NCBI RefSeq assembly: GCF_002843305.1
Contig: NZ_PGSG01000026.1
Coordinates: forward strand, 1 to 64,000
Direction: 5' to 3'
Source: Streptomyces barkulensis
GTDB lineage: Bacteria; Actinomycetota; Actinomycetes; Streptomycetales; Streptomycetaceae
Length of the DNA stretch: 64,000 nucleotides
Shown here: positions 33,109-42,713 of the stretch, piece by piece
Layout: every line of letters starts with the position of its first letter
Numbering within the stretch: the stretch's first letter is position 1
Made by a program: the position numbers and the translations under genes
Notes under the pieces: generated by a model
What the model was told of the DNA's origin: nothing
Database searches by the model: none
The model's input: only the letters and a program-made list of their open reading frames with translations

Positions 33109-33935
33109 TGTGCCGGGTCGTGGACGTGAGGCAGGCCGTACTGGCCAGGAACGACGGACTGGCGGCCGGGCTGCGCCGCGAACTGGACGGCCGGGGGATC
33201 ACCGCGGTCAACCTGCTGTCCAGCCCGGGCAGCGGCAAGACCGCCCTGCTGGAACTCCTCCTGGCCCGCGCCGCCGGGCGCGGTGTGCCGGCGGCGGCCC
33301 TCACCGCCGACCTGGCCACCGAGAACGACGCACGGCGGCTGGCCAGGTCCGGCGCGCCCGTCAAGCAGGTCCTCACCGGCGGGCTGTGCCATCTGGAGGC
33401 CGCCCAGATGCGCGGCCATCTGGAGGGCTGGCCGCCGAGGGACACCCGGGTGCTGTTCGTGGAGAACGTGGGCAATCTGGTCTGCCCCGCCGCCTACGAC
33501 CTGGGCGAGACGCTGCGGGTGGTGCTGATGTCGGTCACCGAGGGCGAGGACAAGCCGGTGAAGTACCCCACCGCCTTCGGCCTGGCGAACCTGGTGGTGC
33601 TGAGCAAGGCCGACCTCGGCGAGGCCGCCGGGTTCGACGGCGACGCCTTCGCCGAGAGTGTCGAGCGGGTCAACCCCGGAGTCGAGGTGCTGCACACCTC
33701 CGCCCGCACCGGGCAGGGCGTCGACGCGCTCCTGGAAAGGGTGCTGGCCGTGTGCGAGGGCACCCGCCCCCACCGGCCCCCGCTCGCCGGGCGGCACCTG
33801 AGCGAACACCGCCATGAGCATGGCCCTGAGCACAGCCACGAGCACAGCCACGGCCACCCCCGCGACCACGAGCACCCGCACGCGCACCCCGGCGGGGAAG
33901 GCGCGCTGCCCGGCGCCGGCCTGCCCGCGCGGTAG
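33108..33935 (+). CDS. hypB: Hydrogenase nickel incorporation GTPase HypB, C-terminal His tail
   Basis: A 275-residue SIMIBI GTPase. The P-loop is LSSPGSGKTALLE, then ENVGNLVCPAAYDLGE and SKADL. It lacks the long N-terminal His-rich region of many HypBs. Instead it ends in a His-rich tail, residues ~232-264, with about a dozen His in (E/S/G)H repeats (EHRHEHGPEHSHEHSHGH). This tail may store Ni. The Cys-His GTPase metal site is present in LTGGLCHLEAAQM. Translation is coupled to hypA. Confidence 0.95.
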   Translation: MCRVVDVRQAVLARNDGLAAGLRRELDGRGITAVNLLSSPGSGKTALLELLLARAAGRGVPAAALTADLATENDARRLARSGAPVKQVLTGGLCHLEAAQMRGHLEGWPPRDTRVLFVENVGNLVCPAAYDLGETLRVVLMSVTEGEDKPVKYPTAFGLANLVVLSKADLGEAAGFDGDAFAESVERVNPGVEVLHTSARTGQGVDALLERVLAVCEGTRPHRPPLAGRHLSEHRHEHGPEHSHEHSHGHPRDHEHPHAHPGGEGALPGAGLPAR

Positions 33936-33966
33936 TGGCGGACGGGGACGGGCAGGGAGGAGCGCC

Positions 33967-36390
33967 ATGACGGCCACCGTCGAAGGCAGGCCGGGGCCGG
34001 ACGCCGGGGCGGACCGCGTACGGCGGCGTCTGACCGTGCGCGGCACCGTGCAGGGCGTGGGTTTCCGCCCCTTCGTCCACGCACTGGCCTCGCGGCTGGG
34101 GCTGTCGGGCCACGCGCTGAACAACGCCGGCGGGGTGGTCGCCGAGGTCGAGGGCGCGCCCGCGGCGGTGGAGGCGTTCTGCCGGGAGCTGGTGGAGCGG
34201 GCGCCGCCCCTGGCGGTCGTCTCCTCGGTGGCGGCCGAGGACGTCCCGCCACTGGGAGCCGGACCGGACGCGGGCCCGCACGGCGAAGGGTTCGTCATCC
34301 GCCCCTCCGAGCGGGGCGGGGGCCGCACCCTGATCCCGCCCGACACCGCCACCTGCGACGACTGTCTGCGGGAGCTGGCCGACCCGGCCGACCGCCGCCA
34401 CCGGCACCCGTTCGTCACCTGTACCCACTGCGGCCCGCGGTTCACCATCGCCACCGCGCTGCCCTACGACCGCGCGACCACGACCATGGCCGCCTTCCCC
34501 CTGTGCCCGGCCTGCGCACGGGAGTACGCCGACCCCGCCGACCGCCGCTTCCACGCCCAGCCGGTCGCCTGCCACGACTGCGGCCCCCGGCTGAGGCTCA
34601 CCCGTGCCCGCCGCACAGGAGCGGGCACGATCGCGGACATGGGCGAGGACACGGGCGAGGAGGCGCTGGCCGGGGCCCGTCGGCTGCTGGCCGAGGGCGC
34701 GGTCGTGGCGGTCAAGGGCGTCGGCGGCTACCACCTGGCCTGCGACGCGACGAACCCCGCCGCCGTCACCGCCCTGCGCGAGCGCAAGGCCCGGGGCGCC
34801 AAGCCCTTCGCGGTGATGTGCCCCGACGCGCGGGCCGCCGCCCGGCTCGGCCGCGTCGGCCCCGCCGAGCACCGGGCGCTGAACGGACGGTCGCGCCCCA
34901 TCGTGCTGCTGCGCCGCCACCGGCCCGGCGAGCGAGGCGGCGACCCGCTGGCGGACGGAGTCTGTCCGGGCAGCCCGGACGTGGGGGCGCTGCTGCCCTA
35001 CACCCCGCTGCACCGGCTGCTGTTCGGCCTGCCCGGCGACCCGCCCGGCCCCGAGGTGCTGGTGATGACCAGCGGCAACCGGTCGGGCGAGCCCATCGTG
35101 ACCGACGACCGCGAGGCCCTGACCCGGCTTGCGGAACTGGCCGACGCCTGGCTGTGGCACGACAGGCCCATCGCGGTGCCCTGCGACGACTCGGTGGTGC
35201 GGGTGCGCGCGGACGGGAGCGAGGTCGTCCTGCGCCGCTCGCGCGGCCACGTTCCCGCCCCCATCCCGCTTCCCGTGCCGGTGGAACCCTCCCTGGCCGC
35301 CGGCGCGGACCTGAAGAACGCGATCTGCCTCGCAGAGGGGCACTCCGCCTGGTTCTCGCCCCACATCGGAGACCTGGACGACCTGGCCGCCCTGCGCGCG
35401 CTGGACGGCGCGCACGAGCGCCTGCGCACGCTCACCGGCGTCGAGCCCCGGCTGCTGGCCGCCGATCGCCACCCCGGCTACCGCTCCACGCGGTGGGCCC
35501 GCGACCGCGCCGGAGGCAGGCCCCTGCGCCGGGTGCAGCACCACCACGCGCACATCGCCTCGGCCATGGCCGAGAACGGGCTGGACGGCAGCGCCCCGGT
35601 CATCGGCGTCGCCTTCGACGGCACCGGCTACGGCGACGACGGGGCAGTGTGGGGCGGCGAGGTGCTGCTGGCCGACTACGGCGGCTACCGGCGGCTGGCG
35701 CACCTGGCGTACGTGCCCCTGCCCGGCGGCGACGCCGGGGTGGGAAACCCCTGCCGCATGGCGCTGTCCCATCTGCGCTCCGCCGGGATCCCCTGGGGCC
35801 CGGACCTGCCGTGCGCCGCCGCCTGCTCTCCGGAGGAACGGCGCGTGCTGGAGAGGCAGTTGGAGCGTTCACTGGCCTGCGCGCCCACCTCCAGCATGGG
35901 GCGGCTGTTCGACGCGGTGTCCTCGCTGACCGGAGTGTGCCACCGGGCCGGGTACGAGGGGCAGGCCGCCGTCGAGCTGGAGGCCGCCGCCGCGGCGGCC
36001 TGGCAGGAGGGCGGACCCGGATACGCCTTCGCCCTGCGCCGGCCGGCCCCGGGCGGCACGGGCGCGACGGTGCTCGACCCCGCGCCCGTACTGCGCGAGG
36101 CCGTCCGCGACCTGCGCTCCGGCGCCCCCGCCCCGGTCGTCGCCGCGCGGTTCCACCGGGCCGTGGCCGGGGCGGTGGAGGAGATCTGCCACCGGGCGCG
36201 CCGGGACACCGGGGCGGCCACCGTCGCCCTGTCCGGCGGGGTGTTCGCCAACGCGCTGCTGGACGAGGAGTGCGAACGGCGGCTGCGCACCGCCGGGTTC
36301 ACGGTGCTGAGCCACCACCGCGTGCCGCCCGGCGACGGAGGCCTGGCCCTCGGCCAGCTGCTCGTGGCGGCGCGCGCCGGGGCCCCCTGA
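33967..36390 (+). CDS. hypF: Carbamoyltransferase HypF
   Basis: An 807-residue HypF with all expected parts: an acylphosphatase domain (~20-110, VRGTVQGVGFRPFVHALA), two zinc fingers (CDDCLRELADPADRRHRHP...CTHCGPRFT; CPACAREY...CHDCGPRL), a YrdC-like domain (~225-400, VAVKGVGGYHLACDATNP) and a Kae1-like carbamoyltransferase domain (VQHHHAHIASAMAENG; GVAFDGTGYGDDGAVWGGE; ALSGGVFANALL). It makes the thiocarbamate on HypE that becomes the cyanide ligands of the NiFe site. The His-rich 3' end of hypB is 31 bases upstream. Confidence 0.96.
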   Translation: MTATVEGRPGPDAGADRVRRRLTVRGTVQGVGFRPFVHALASRLGLSGHALNNAGGVVAEVEGAPAAVEAFCRELVERAPPLAVVSSVAAEDVPPLGAGPDAGPHGEGFVIRPSERGGGRTLIPPDTATCDDCLRELADPADRRHRHPFVTCTHCGPRFTIATALPYDRATTTMAAFPLCPACAREYADPADRRFHAQPVACHDCGPRLRLTRARRTGAGTIADMGEDTGEEALAGARRLLAEGAVVAVKGVGGYHLACDATNPAAVTALRERKARGAKPFAVMCPDARAAARLGRVGPAEHRALNGRSRPIVLLRRHRPGERGGDPLADGVCPGSPDVGALLPYTPLHRLLFGLPGDPPGPEVLVMTSGNRSGEPIVTDDREALTRLAELADAWLWHDRPIAVPCDDSVVRVRADGSEVVLRRSRGHVPAPIPLPVPVEPSLAAGADLKNAICLAEGHSAWFSPHIGDLDDLAALRALDGAHERLRTLTGVEPRLLAADRHPGYRSTRWARDRAGGRPLRRVQHHHAHIASAMAENGLDGSAPVIGVAFDGTGYGDDGAVWGGEVLLADYGGYRRLAHLAYVPLPGGDAGVGNPCRMALSHLRSAGIPWGPDLPCAAACSPEERRVLERQLERSLACAPTSSMGRLFDAVSSLTGVCHRAGYEGQAAVELEAAAAAAWQEGGPGYAFALRRPAPGGTGATVLDPAPVLREAVRDLRSGAPAPVVAARFHRAVAGAVEEICHRARRDTGAATVALSGGVFANALLDEECERRLRTAGFTVLSHHRVPPGDGGLALGQLLVAARAGAP

Positions 36391-36452
36391 CGGGCCCCGG
36401 CGAAACCTCACGACCCATTGGTGAACTCACCGGCGACGGACGGAGAACGCAC

Positions 36453-36809
36453 ATGTGCCTGGCGGTGCCCGGCAGGGTGACCGGGATCGAGGAACGGGAC
36501 GGCACGCGCATGGCGCGCGTCGACTTCGGAGGGGTGGTCAAGGACGTGTGCCTGGCCTACCTGCCCGACGTGGAGGTCGGCGAGTACGTGATCGTCCACG
36601 TCGGCTTCGCGCTGCAGCGGCTGGACGAGGAGTCGGCCAGGGCGTCGCTGGAGCTGTTCGAGCAACTGGGTCTGCTGGACGAGGAGTTCGGCGACGCATG
36701 GGAACGGGCGGCGACCGAGGCCGGGCAGGACCGGCCCAAGACCGCCCCGGCGGAGACGGCCGGCGGGCGCACGGAGCGGCCGGCCGCGGCGAAGGAGGCC
36801 ACCAGGTGA
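36453..36809 (+). CDS. hypC: Hydrogenase assembly chaperone HypC
   Basis: A 118-residue HypC/HupF protein starting MCLAVPGRV, with the essential Cys2, then [33 protein letters not shown]. The core is about 80 residues; the extra C-terminal ~35 residues ([23 protein letters not shown]) are low-complexity. It binds HypD and the large-subunit precursor during Fe(CN)2CO transfer. The stop overlaps the hypD GTG start. Confidence 0.95.
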   Translation: MCLAVPGRVTGIEERDGTRMARVDFGGVVKDVCLAYLPDVEVGEYVIVHVGFALQRLDEESARASLELFEQLGLLDEEFGDAWERAATEAGQDRPKTAPAETAGGRTERPAAAKEATR

Positions 36810-37960
36810 AGTACGTCGAGGAGTTCAACGACCCGGAGCTGGCGCGGCGGCTGCTGGAGGACATCCACGCCACCGCCACCCGCCCCTGGACCATGATGGA
36901 GGTCTGCGGCGGTCAGACCCACTCGATCATCCGGCACGGCATCGACCAGCTGCTGCCCGAGCACATCGAGCTCATCCACGGCCCGGGCTGCCCGGTGTGC
37001 GTCACCCCCCTGGAGATGATCGACAAGGCGCTGGAGATCGCCTCCCGCCCCGAGGTGGTCTTCTGCTCCTTCGGCGACATGCTCCGCGTCCCCGGCACCG
37101 ACCGGGACCTGTTCCGGATCAAGAGCGCCGGCGGGGACGTACGGGTGGTGTACTCGCCGCTGGACGCACTGGAGATCGCACAGCGCCACCCCGACCGCGA
37201 GGTGGTCTTCTTCGGCGTCGGCTTCGAGACCACCGCGCCGGCCAACGCGATGACCGTCCACGAGGCACGGCGGCGCGGCATCCGCAACTACAGCATGCTG
37301 ATCTCCCACGTGCGCGTGCCGCCCGCCATCGAGGCGATCATGCGGGCGCCGCACTGCCGGGTCCAGGCGTTCCTGGCCGCCGGCCACGTGTGCAGCGTGA
37401 TGGGGACGGCCGAGTACCCGGCACTGGCCGACCGCTTCGGCGTGCCCATCGTGGTCACCGGCTTCGAACCGCTGGACATCCTCGAAGGCGTGCGCCGTAC
37501 CGTCCGCCAGCTCGAGAACGGTGAGCACCGGGTGGAGAACGCCTACCCCCGGGCGGTGCGGGAGGAGGGAAACCCCGCCGCGCGGCGGATGCTGGAGGAG
37601 GTCTTCGAGGTCACCGACCGCGCCTGGCGGGGCATCGGGGTGATCCCGGCCAGCGGCTGGCGGCTGTCGAAGGCGTTCCGTGAGTACGACGCCGAGCACC
37701 GCTTCGAGGTCGGCGGTATCACGACGCGCGAGTCCGGGGTGTGCCGCAGTGGCGAGGTGCTACAGGGGCTGATCAAACCGAACGAGTGCGAGGCCTTCGG
37801 CACCACCTGCACCCCCCGCAACCCGCTGGGCGCCACCATGGTCTCCAGCGAGGGCGCCTGCGCCGCCTACCACCTCTACCGGCGCCTGGGCGGCCCGGCG
37901 GGTCCGGCGGGTCCGGCGCGCGGCACCGAGCCGGCGAGGGAGGCGACCTCCGTTGGCTGA
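36806..37960 (+). CDS. hypD: Hydrogenase formation protein HypD
   Basis: A 384-residue HypD. Conserved motifs include [32 protein letters not shown] (Fe-binding Cys pair), [14 protein letters not shown], and the [4Fe-4S] cluster Cys in [29 protein letters not shown]. It is the scaffold on which the Fe(CN)2CO unit is built with HypC and HypE. The Gly/Pro/Ala-rich tail is an extension. GTG start, coupled to hypC by a 4-base overlap. Confidence 0.96.
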   Translation: MKYVEEFNDPELARRLLEDIHATATRPWTMMEVCGGQTHSIIRHGIDQLLPEHIELIHGPGCPVCVTPLEMIDKALEIASRPEVVFCSFGDMLRVPGTDRDLFRIKSAGGDVRVVYSPLDALEIAQRHPDREVVFFGVGFETTAPANAMTVHEARRRGIRNYSMLISHVRVPPAIEAIMRAPHCRVQAFLAAGHVCSVMGTAEYPALADRFGVPIVVTGFEPLDILEGVRRTVRQLENGEHRVENAYPRAVREEGNPAARRMLEEVFEVTDRAWRGIGVIPASGWRLSKAFREYDAEHRFEVGGITTRESGVCRSGEVLQGLIKPNECEAFGTTCTPRNPLGATMVSSEGACAAYHLYRRLGGPAGPAGPARGTEPAREATSVG

Positions 37961-39068
37961 CACCACCGACACCACCGACACCACCGACACCACCCGAACC
38001 ACCGGCACGGCCGCCGAACCCGTGGACCCCGCCGAGTGGACCTGTCCGGCCCCGCTGCGCGACCACCCGGTGGTCGTCATGGGGCACGGCGGCGGCGGGG
38101 CCCTCTCCGCCGAACTGGTGGAGCACCTCTTCGTCCCCGCCTACGGCAACGAGACGCTGGCCGGGCTCGCCGACTCGGCCGCGCTGTCGCTGGGCGGCGC
38201 GCGCCTGGCGTTCTCCACCGACTCCTACGTGGTGCGCCCGCTGTTCTTCCCCGGCGGCTGCATCGGCGACCTGGCCGTCAACGGCACCGTCAACGACCTG
38301 GCCATGAGCGGCGCTCGGGCCGCGTACCTGTCGTGCGCCTTCATCATCGAGGAGGGCACCGAACTGTCGGTGGTCCGGCGGGTGGCCCAGGCGGTCGGAA
38401 CGGCCGCCGCGGCGGCCGGCGTCACCGTCGCCACCGGCGACACCAAGGTGGTCGACGCCGGGCACGGCGACGGGATCTTCGTCAACACCGCGGGCATCGG
38501 TCTGATCCCCGAAGGCGTCGACATCCGCCCGCAGCGCGCCGAACCCGGCGACGTGGTGATCGTCAGCGGGCCGATCGGGATGCACGGGGTGGCCATCATG
38601 AGCGTCCGCGAGGGGCTGGAGTTCGGGGTGGAGGTGTCCAGCGACACCGCGCCCCTGGGCGGTCTGGTGCAGGCGATGCTCGCGGCCGCCCCGGACCTCC
38701 ACGCGCTGCGCGACCCCACCCGCGGCGGGCTGGGCACGGCGCTGAACGAGATCGCGGCGGCGTCCGGCACCGGCGTCGTGCTGGACGAGCGGGCCCTGCC
38801 CGTGCCGGATGCCGTGGCGGCCGCCTGCGGCTTCCTCGGCCTGGACCCGCTGTACGTGGCCAACGAGGGCCGCCTGGTGGCCTTCGTCCCGCGCGGGCGG
38901 GCCGACGCCGTGCTCGCCGCGATGCGGGCGCACCCCCAGGGCGCCGGGGCGGTGGTCGTCGGGGAGTGCGTGGAGGACCATCCGGGCATGGTCGTGGCCC
39001 GCACCGGGTTCGGCGGCACCCGTGTGGTGGACCTGCCGCTGGGCGAGCAGTTGCCCCGCATCTGCTGA
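37953..39068 (+). CDS. hypE: Hydrogenase expression/formation protein HypE
   Basis: A 371-residue PurM-fold ATPase. The required C-terminal Cys is present (QLPRIC), which is carbamoylated by HypF and dehydrated to thiocyanate. Other motifs are [50 protein letters not shown] in pieces, and [17 protein letters not shown]. The TTG start at 37953 overlaps hypD by 8 bases. The N-terminus carries an unusual Asp-Thr-Thr repeat ([15 protein letters not shown]) from a 9-bp tandem repeat. Confidence 0.95.
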   Translation: MADTTDTTDTTDTTRTTGTAAEPVDPAEWTCPAPLRDHPVVVMGHGGGGALSAELVEHLFVPAYGNETLAGLADSAALSLGGARLAFSTDSYVVRPLFFPGGCIGDLAVNGTVNDLAMSGARAAYLSCAFIIEEGTELSVVRRVAQAVGTAAAAAGVTVATGDTKVVDAGHGDGIFVNTAGIGLIPEGVDIRPQRAEPGDVVIVSGPIGMHGVAIMSVREGLEFGVEVSSDTAPLGGLVQAMLAAAPDLHALRDPTRGGLGTALNEIAAASGTGVVLDERALPVPDAVAAACGFLGLDPLYVANEGRLVAFVPRGRADAVLAAMRAHPQGAGAVVVGECVEDHPGMVVARTGFGGTRVVDLPLGEQLPRIC

Positions 39069-39254
39069 CCGCCGGGGCGCCCTCCGCTCCCCGTGCGCCG
39101 CGTCACGGCCGCCACGCCGGCCGCTCGGGGCCGGTCCGGCCCGTACCTCCCCTTCTGGCGGGGTACGGACGGCACCGGCCCCGGGGACCTTCGGCCCTGC
39201 CGGGAAGACCGGCGCGGGAGGAGTCTGAAGGTGCCACGACGGCAGGAGGAAACC

Positions 39255-40019
39255 ATGAACCGTTCGCAGATCCGTCCCCTCCCGGAGGTCAGGGTCGAGG
39301 TCCGGGGCGAGGTGCCCGGGGACGCGGCCGAGTACGCGCGGACCAAGGTGCTGGCGGCCCTGGGCAAGGTCGGGGAGCCGGTCCTGGGCACCAGGGTGAA
39401 GCTGAGCCAGGCGGGTGCCTCCGTGCGGCACCCGGCGCACGCCCAGGTGAACGTGGACGTCAACGGCCGCCCGGTGCGGGCCCACGTCGCCGCCGACACC
39501 ATGCCCGAGGCGATCGACCTGCTGCGCGACCGGCTGGCGGGCCGGCTGTCCCGCGCCCACCGCCGCGGACACCACGGCGGCGGGCCGCGCCCCGGCTCGC
39601 GCATCGGGCAGGGACGCCGGATCGTGCGCCGCCGCGCCCACGGCCCCGCCCGGATGACCCCCGCCCAGGCGGTGCGCCGGATGGAGACCCTGGGGTACGG
39701 CTTCCACCTGTTCACCGACGCCGTCTCGGGCGTCGACAGCGTGGTCTACCGGGACGGAGAGGGCGGCCACCGGCTGGCCCGCGCCCGCGGGGACGCCTCC
39801 GCGCCGGCGCCGTCGGACCTCCCGCCGACCGCTCCGCCGGCCGTTCCGCTGGGGGTCAGCGGGATCCCGGCGCCCCGTATGGGGGTCGAGCAGGCGGTGT
39901 GGCGACTGGAGGCGACCGGTCTGCCGTTCGTGTTCTTCGTCGACACCGCCACCGAGCGCGGAGCCCTGCTCCACCGCCGCCGCGACGGTCTCCACGAGCT
40001 GATCGTCCCGGCCGAGTGA
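39255..40019 (+). CDS. HPF/RaiA-type ribosome hibernation factor
   Basis: A 254-residue protein. Its N-terminal sigma-54-modulation/HPF domain (~10-100) is divergent. Two C-terminal S30AE-like units follow, MTPAQAVRRMETLGYGFHLFTDAVSG and MGVEQAVWRLEATGLPFVFFVDTATERGALLHRR, each of the 'AxxxMExxGxxFxxFxD' dimerisation type. Such long HPFs form inactive 100S ribosomes in dormancy or hypoxia. A strong AGGAGGA precedes the ATG. Its position after hypE links dormancy translation control to H2 oxidation, since both are typical of stationary or spore states. Confidence 0.8.
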   Translation: MNRSQIRPLPEVRVEVRGEVPGDAAEYARTKVLAALGKVGEPVLGTRVKLSQAGASVRHPAHAQVNVDVNGRPVRAHVAADTMPEAIDLLRDRLAGRLSRAHRRGHHGGGPRPGSRIGQGRRIVRRRAHGPARMTPAQAVRRMETLGYGFHLFTDAVSGVDSVVYRDGEGGHRLARARGDASAPAPSDLPPTAPPAVPLGVSGIPAPRMGVEQAVWRLEATGLPFVFFVDTATERGALLHRRRDGLHELIVPAE

Positions 40020-40025
40020 CCCGGT

Positions 40026-40061
40026 GTCCGCCGGCCGGGACACCGGTCCCGGCCGGCGGAC
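40026..40061. terminator. Terminator hairpin after the HPF gene
   Basis: A perfect 15-bp stem, GTCCGCCGGCCGGGA with its complement, and loop CACCGG, starting 6 bases past the stop of the HPF gene. It marks the end of the hyp-hpf transcription unit. Confidence 0.85.
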
Positions 40062-40126
40062 GTCACTGGGGGAGGTGTTCGGCGGGTCGGCCGGGTGCGC
40101 GGGCGCACGGTGCCTACCGTCGCGGT

Positions 40127-40564
40127 ATGCCCCTCATCCGGATCGAGCGCCGTACCCACCTCCCGGCAGGAGAGGCGTGGCGCCGGCTGACCACCTGGGA
40201 AAACCACGCCCGCCACGTTCCGTTCACCACGATCACGGTCACCACCGCGCCGCCCACCCGTGTCGGCACACGCTTCACGGCGCGTACGGGCACCGGGCGC
40301 GCCGGGGTCGACGACCCCATGGAGGTCGTGCGCTGGGAACCGCCGGCCGGGGACCGGCCAGGTCGCTGCCGTGTGGAGAAACGGGGGAGGGTCGTGCTCG
40401 GCTGGGCCGAGGCGGAGGTGGTCCCCGTCGGCGGGGGATCGCTGGCCGTCTGGCGCGAGGAGGTGCGGGTGCGGGGACTGCCGCGCCTGTTTGACCCGCC
40501 GACGGCCTGGGCGGCCCGCCTGCTGTTCGGCCGGGTCGTCAAGGGGCTGCTGAGAGAGCGATGA
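40127..40564 (+). CDS. SRPBCC (START/Bet v1-like) family protein
   Basis: A 145-residue SRPBCC protein of the polyketide cyclase/dehydrase type. It opens with PLIRIERRTHLPAGEAWRRLTTWENHARHVPFTT (the usual 'VERxxxAPAExVWxxLTDWExH' opening), followed by beta strands GTRFTARTG and CRVEKRGRVVLGWAEAEVVP, and a C-terminal helix WAARLLFGRVVKGLLRER. The fold binds hydrophobic ligands in a pocket. A TACCGT -10-like element about 10 bases before the ATG suggests a leaderless transcript. Ligand unknown. Confidence 0.8.
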   Translation: MPLIRIERRTHLPAGEAWRRLTTWENHARHVPFTTITVTTAPPTRVGTRFTARTGTGRAGVDDPMEVVRWEPPAGDRPGRCRVEKRGRVVLGWAEAEVVPVGGGSLAVWREEVRVRGLPRLFDPPTAWAARLLFGRVVKGLLRER

Positions 40565-40572
40565 CCGCTTGC

Positions 40573-40625
40573 CCGCCCCGCCCCCGGGGCCCGCAGACGG
40601 GCCGCCCAGGCCGTCGGCGGGGCGG
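40573..40625. terminator. Bidirectional terminator-like structure
   Basis: Outer arms CCGCCCCGCC (40573-40582) and GGCGGGGCGG (40616-40625) enclose a second hairpin GGCCCG-CAGA-CGGGCC. It sits between the convergent SRPBCC and DeoR genes. Confidence 0.6.
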
Positions 40626-40626
40626 T

Positions 40627-41385
40627 TCACACCTTCCGCACGGCCACGCCGGCCGCGGCCAGCGCGCCGGTCTCGTCCTCGGGGGCGCCCTCCTCCGTCA
40701 CCACCGCGTCGAGCGCCGAGGCGGGCGCGACGGAGGCGAGGGCGGTACGGGAGAACTTGGCCGCGTCGGCGACCGCGACCACCCGGCGGGCCGAGGCGAT
40801 CGCGGCGCGTTTGACGGCGGCGTCGGCCAGGTCGTAAGCGGTCAGCCCGTCCGCGGCGTTCAGTCCGCAGCAGCCGATGACGGCGGTGTCGAAGCGCAGT
40901 GCGGCCAGGGACGCCTCGGTCAGCGGTCCGGTCAGCGCCAGCTCGCCCGGGCGCGGCTCCCCGCCGGGCAGCAGCAGCCTCAGCCGGGGGGCGCCGGTGA
41001 GAGCGTTGGCGGCGTGCAGGGACAGCGGCATGACGGTCAGCCGGCGGCCGACCAAAGCGCGGGCCACCTCCAGGCAGGTCGTGCCGCTGTCGAGGACGAC
41101 CGACTCGCCGTCGGCGATCAGGGAGGCCGCCTCGGAGGCGATCCGCCGCTTGGTGTGCGGCCTCTCCAGCTCCCTCAGCCCGAATGGGGGCTCCTCGCCG
41201 CGCAGCAGCAGGCTGCTGGCCCCGCCGCGGTAGCGCTCCAGGACCCCCTGGTTCGCCAGGACCTCCAGGTCGCGCCGGATGGTCATCTCCGAGGCGCCGG
41301 TGAGCCCGGCCAGCTCCGCCACGCTCAGCTGCCCGGCCTCACGCACGGCCTCGGTGATCAGTCTCAGTCGTTCCGCGCTCGCCAC
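40627..41385 (-). CDS. DeoR/GlpR family transcriptional regulator
   Basis: A 252-residue DeoR regulator. The N-terminal winged helix shows ERLRLITEAVREAGQLSVAELAGLTGASEMTIRRDLEVLANQG, and the sugar-phosphate-sensing domain shows VLDSGTTCLEVARAL, VIGCCGLNAADGLTAYD and VVAVADAAKFSRTALASV. I place the start at the GTG at 41385; a TTG 12 codons upstream is possible. It is divergent from the MFS gene across a 74-bp AT-rich gap and probably regulates it. Confidence 0.9.
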   Translation of the reverse strand: MASAERLRLITEAVREAGQLSVAELAGLTGASEMTIRRDLEVLANQGVLERYRGGASSLLLRGEEPPFGLRELERPHTKRRIASEAASLIADGESVVLDSGTTCLEVARALVGRRLTVMPLSLHAANALTGAPRLRLLLPGGEPRPGELALTGPLTEASLAALRFDTAVIGCCGLNAADGLTAYDLADAAVKRAAIASARRVVAVADAAKFSRTALASVAPASALDAVVTEEGAPEDETGALAAAGVAVRKV

Positions 41386-41459
41386 GCCGGAAATTGAACA
41401 TGAAGCATGTGCGTAATTCAATCTATCGAACAGCTATCTCGTTTGTTAAGTTCTGGAAC
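41386..41459. promoter_or_regulatory. AT-rich divergent promoter/operator region
   Basis: A 74-base stretch, strikingly AT-rich for this genome, separates the DeoR and MFS genes. It contains ACATGAAGCATGT (5-bp arms, 41398-41410) inside a wider TTGAA...TTCAA inverted repeat, plus ATCGAACAGC and TTGTTAAGTTC. These are candidate DeoR operators and promoters; no single element is certain. Confidence 0.6.
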
Positions 41460-42713
41460 ATGGAGAGAACGCTGCGGCTCGCACGGCTGGCCACCTTCGC
41501 CTACTTCGGCCTCAACGGCTTCCTGATGGGCATGTGGGTCGTCCACATCCCGGTGGTGGAGGACCGTGCGGGTATCAGCCACGCCGTCCTGGGCTGGCTG
41601 CTGCTCCTGCTCGGTGGCGGAGCCTTCGCGGGCATGCGGTTGACCGGCCCGCTGGCCGACCGCTTCGGAGCCCGCGCCGTGGTGCCGCTGAGCGCGGTGC
41701 TGTGCAGTGCGTCCCTGGTGCTGCCCGGCCTGGCCGAAGGGGCCTGGGCCCTGGGCGCGGCCCTGCTGGTGTTCGGCTTCGGCAACGGCTGCCTGGACGT
41801 CGCCATGAACACCCACGCCGTCCAGGTGGAACGCGGCTACCGGCGGCCCGTCATGTCCGCCTTCCACGCGGTTTTCTCCGTCGGAGGGGTGCTCGCGGCC
41901 CTGGTCGGCGCCCGGACCCTCAGCTGGGGCTGGAACGCCGCCGGGACGCTGGCCGGGATGGGCGCCGTCGGGCTCCTGGTCGCCGTCCTGGCCGCCCCCG
42001 CGCTGCTGCGCACCGAGTCCGCCGGACCCACCGAGCCCGCCGGGCCCGCGGAGGAAGACCTGAAGCCGTCCACCGGGACCGGGGCCGGGGGCGGGACGCC
42101 CGGGCGGATCTGGGCGCTGGCCGCCCTCGCGCTGATGCTGATGCTCGCCGAGGGCGTGGCCAACGACTGGAGCGTGCTCGCCCTGCAGGACGTCCTGGGC
42201 GCGCCCCCGGCCACGGCGGCCCTCGCCTACGGGGCCTTCGCCACCGCCATGACCGTCGGACGCCTGCTCACCGACCGGGTGGCCGCGCGCTTCGGCCCGG
42301 TCGCGATCGTCCGCTACGGCGCCCTCCTGGCGGCGGCCGGCCTGTCGGCGGTGGTGGTCTCGCCCTGGATTCCCCTGGCCCTGGCCGGCTGGACCGTCTT
42401 CGGCATGGGGCTGTCCGGGTGCGTGCCCCAGCTCTTCAGCGCCGCGGGCCACGCCGACCCGGAAGCGGCCGGGGCCAACGTCTCACGAGTGGCGGGGCTC
42501 GGTTACCTCGGCATGCTCGCCGGGCCGGCCGTCATCGGGCCGCTCACCCATCTCGTGCCGCTGAACGTCGCCTTCCTGCTGCCCGTGGCCCTGTGCGCCG
42601 TGGCGGCCGGGGCCGCCGGGATCCTGCGGGCCGACCCCCGGGCCACCGCCGGGGGAGGGGAGCCCGCCGGAGGGCGGGCGGAGGTACCCGAGGCCGCCAA
42701 GGCGGCCGACTGA
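41460..42713 (+). CDS. MFS transporter
   Basis: A 417-residue transporter with about 12 hydrophobic segments. The loop 2-3 signature is GPLADRFGARAVVPL, and the second half has LLTDRVAARFGPVAIVRYG. A central cytoplasmic loop (~195-220) is Pro/Glu/Gly-rich, and the C-terminal ~25 residues are charged. It resembles the FucP/YbjJ-like sugar or drug MFS group. The ATG at 41460 is used because transmembrane homology starts there; an upstream in-frame region is AT-rich and probably non-coding. Confidence 0.87.
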   Translation: MERTLRLARLATFAYFGLNGFLMGMWVVHIPVVEDRAGISHAVLGWLLLLLGGGAFAGMRLTGPLADRFGARAVVPLSAVLCSASLVLPGLAEGAWALGAALLVFGFGNGCLDVAMNTHAVQVERGYRRPVMSAFHAVFSVGGVLAALVGARTLSWGWNAAGTLAGMGAVGLLVAVLAAPALLRTESAGPTEPAGPAEEDLKPSTGTGAGGGTPGRIWALAALALMLMLAEGVANDWSVLALQDVLGAPPATAALAYGAFATAMTVGRLLTDRVAARFGPVAIVRYGALLAAAGLSAVVVSPWIPLALAGWTVFGMGLSGCVPQLFSAAGHADPEAAGANVSRVAGLGYLGMLAGPAVIGPLTHLVPLNVAFLLPVALCAVAAGAAGILRADPRATAGGGEPAGGRAEVPEAAKAAD

